From NCBI GenBank assembly GCA_003164595.1, contig PLTT01000016.1, forward strand, positions 1-33,098: a stretch of DNA of 33,098 nt. The letters run 5' to 3'. A model generated the notes under the pieces. The model was not told the DNA's origin and searched no databases. It was given only the letters and a program-made list of their open reading frames with translations. The translations under genes and the position numbers were made by a program. Below, piece by piece: positions 32,687 through 33,098 of this stretch. This DNA is from Candidatus Saccharimonadota bacterium (GTDB lineage: Bacteria; Patescibacteriota; Saccharimonadia; Saccharimonadales; UBA4665). Numbering within the stretch: position 1 is the stretch's first letter; each line of letters starts with the position of its first letter.

Positions 32687-32709
32687 AATAGTATCTTTTA
32701 GATACTATT
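32687..32709 (+). repeat. Perfect 10-bp palindrome before the last gene
   Basis: AATAGTATCT (32687-32696) and AGATACTATT (32700-32709) are exact inverted copies around TTT. No T-run follows, so it is not a standard terminator. It overlaps the promoter region of the next gene and contains a -10-like TACTAT (32703-32708). Operator or hairpin are both possible. Confidence 0.55.
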
Positions 32710-32716
32710 CTCGGCA

Positions 32717-33028
32717 TTGTATAATAGTTCCAAACTTCCTCCGCCAAGGCCTGCCAAGCATAAACGTTTTGTGAGTAATGCCTACTTTTCGTATACTTTA
32801 CTGGTGCGACAACGAAAACGTCTAACATTTACGATAGTTACATGCTTACTGATTTTGGCTATCGGTGCTATTTTACTGAGCCTACATTCTAATAGAGACT
32901 ATAGTAATCCTAGCTTCCTAGGCTACAAGAACAATGTCATTTCCTGCGCATCATTTTATGGAGGGAATCACGAAACTGATGCTCAAATTTATGATCAATG
33001 GAAAAAGCACGAACCAATAGGCTGTTAG
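32717..33028 (+). CDS. Small single-pass membrane protein
   Basis: The frame encodes up to 103 aa: a Pro/Lys/Arg-rich cytoplasmic tail (KLPPPRPAKHKRF), one membrane helix (about 34-55) and a short outside part with two Cys (VISCASFYGG and the terminal GC). I do not recognise it. The start is uncertain: the TTG at 32717 overlaps a TATAAT (32720-32725), and no ATG is available. GTG at 32771 would remove the proline/lysine tail, which resembles tails of other membrane proteins here. With TTG, the -10-like TACTAT at 32703-32708 would make it leaderless. Confidence 0.5.
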   Translation: MYNSSKLPPPRPAKHKRFVSNAYFSYTLLVRQRKRLTFTIVTCLLILAIGAILLSLHSNRDYSNPSFLGYKNNVISCASFYGGNHETDAQIYDQWKKHEPIGC

Positions 33029-33098
33029 ATACAGTTCGAAAATCCGACTCTATGTCCCGTTATCAAGCTTATGCCGTATTAACTCAACACCTTTGCAA

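Noticed and set aside
1-33098. CRISPR array, insertion sequence, prophage or genomic island
   Set aside because: No regularly spaced repeats, transposase, integrase of phage type, or terminal inverted repeats with target duplications were seen. The Xer protein has the length and motifs of the chromosomal enzyme.

Overview
The window reads as ordinary chromosomal DNA from a small, monoderm, AT-leaning bacterium of the Patescibacteria/CPR, most likely Saccharibacteria (TM7). This rests on gene content and protein style only: a compact type IV pilus locus without a secretin, many short membrane-anchored proteins with Lys/Pro-rich N-tails, SurA/parvulin-type foldases, a stand-alone CheY-like regulator beside a multi-TM histidine kinase, and a TrmB-type regulator. 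The genetic code appears standard (TAA, TAG and TGA all act as stops). No marker such as rRNA is present, so the phylum is an inference.

Layout. (1) 1-4921: the first codons of a divergent gene; a strong promoter and a leader with two competing hairpins; a membrane-anchored GNAT-like acyltransferase with a coupled 208-aa unknown protein; then a multi-TM/GAF histidine kinase and a single-domain response regulator. (2) 4994-9616: a TrmB-like regulator divergent from a 335-aa unknown protein, with a 17-bp palindrome between them, then a P-type cation ATPase. (3) 9639-12624: two divergent envelope genes, a secreted ricin-lectin/CHAP hydrolase and a LytR-CpsA-Psr (LCP) protein. Their shared upstream region holds an orphan intrinsic terminator and a 9-codon leader ORF. 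(4) 12779-28682: a nearly complete type IV pilus locus. In order it holds a membrane-anchored SurA-N-like protein, a 1107-aa PKD-containing surface protein, PilM, PilN, PilO, a tiny PilP-position protein, PilB, PilT, PilC, the major pilin with its own promoter and terminator, the prepilin peptidase, three minor pilins and a PilX-like protein. (5) 28679-33098: a Xer recombinase (minus strand), nucleoside diphosphate kinase, tRNA-Arg(CCT), a PH-domain membrane protein, a parvulin-like foldase, tRNA-Asp(GTC) and two small unknown genes.

How it fits together. Assembly (PilB) and retraction (PilT) motors, the PilMNO platform, the PilC core, the processing peptidase and the pilins together predict a retractable pilus. 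The giant secreted protein and its coupled chaperone-like partner are good candidates for the adhesive part. The CHAP/lectin protein and LCP protein act on cell walls. In an episymbiont these sets of genes would serve host attachment and envelope interaction, which is inference.

Most unusual signals: first genes of many transcription units have a -10 box about 6-10 nt before the start codon (predicted leaderless mRNAs), while internal genes more often have Shine-Dalgarno sites or overlaps; two promoters share a TTGAC-N6-GTCA element; the GNAT leader looks bistable; and the PrsA-like foldase seems to carry its AHIL strand at the C-terminus. No CRISPR array, insertion sequence, prophage or attachment site was seen.
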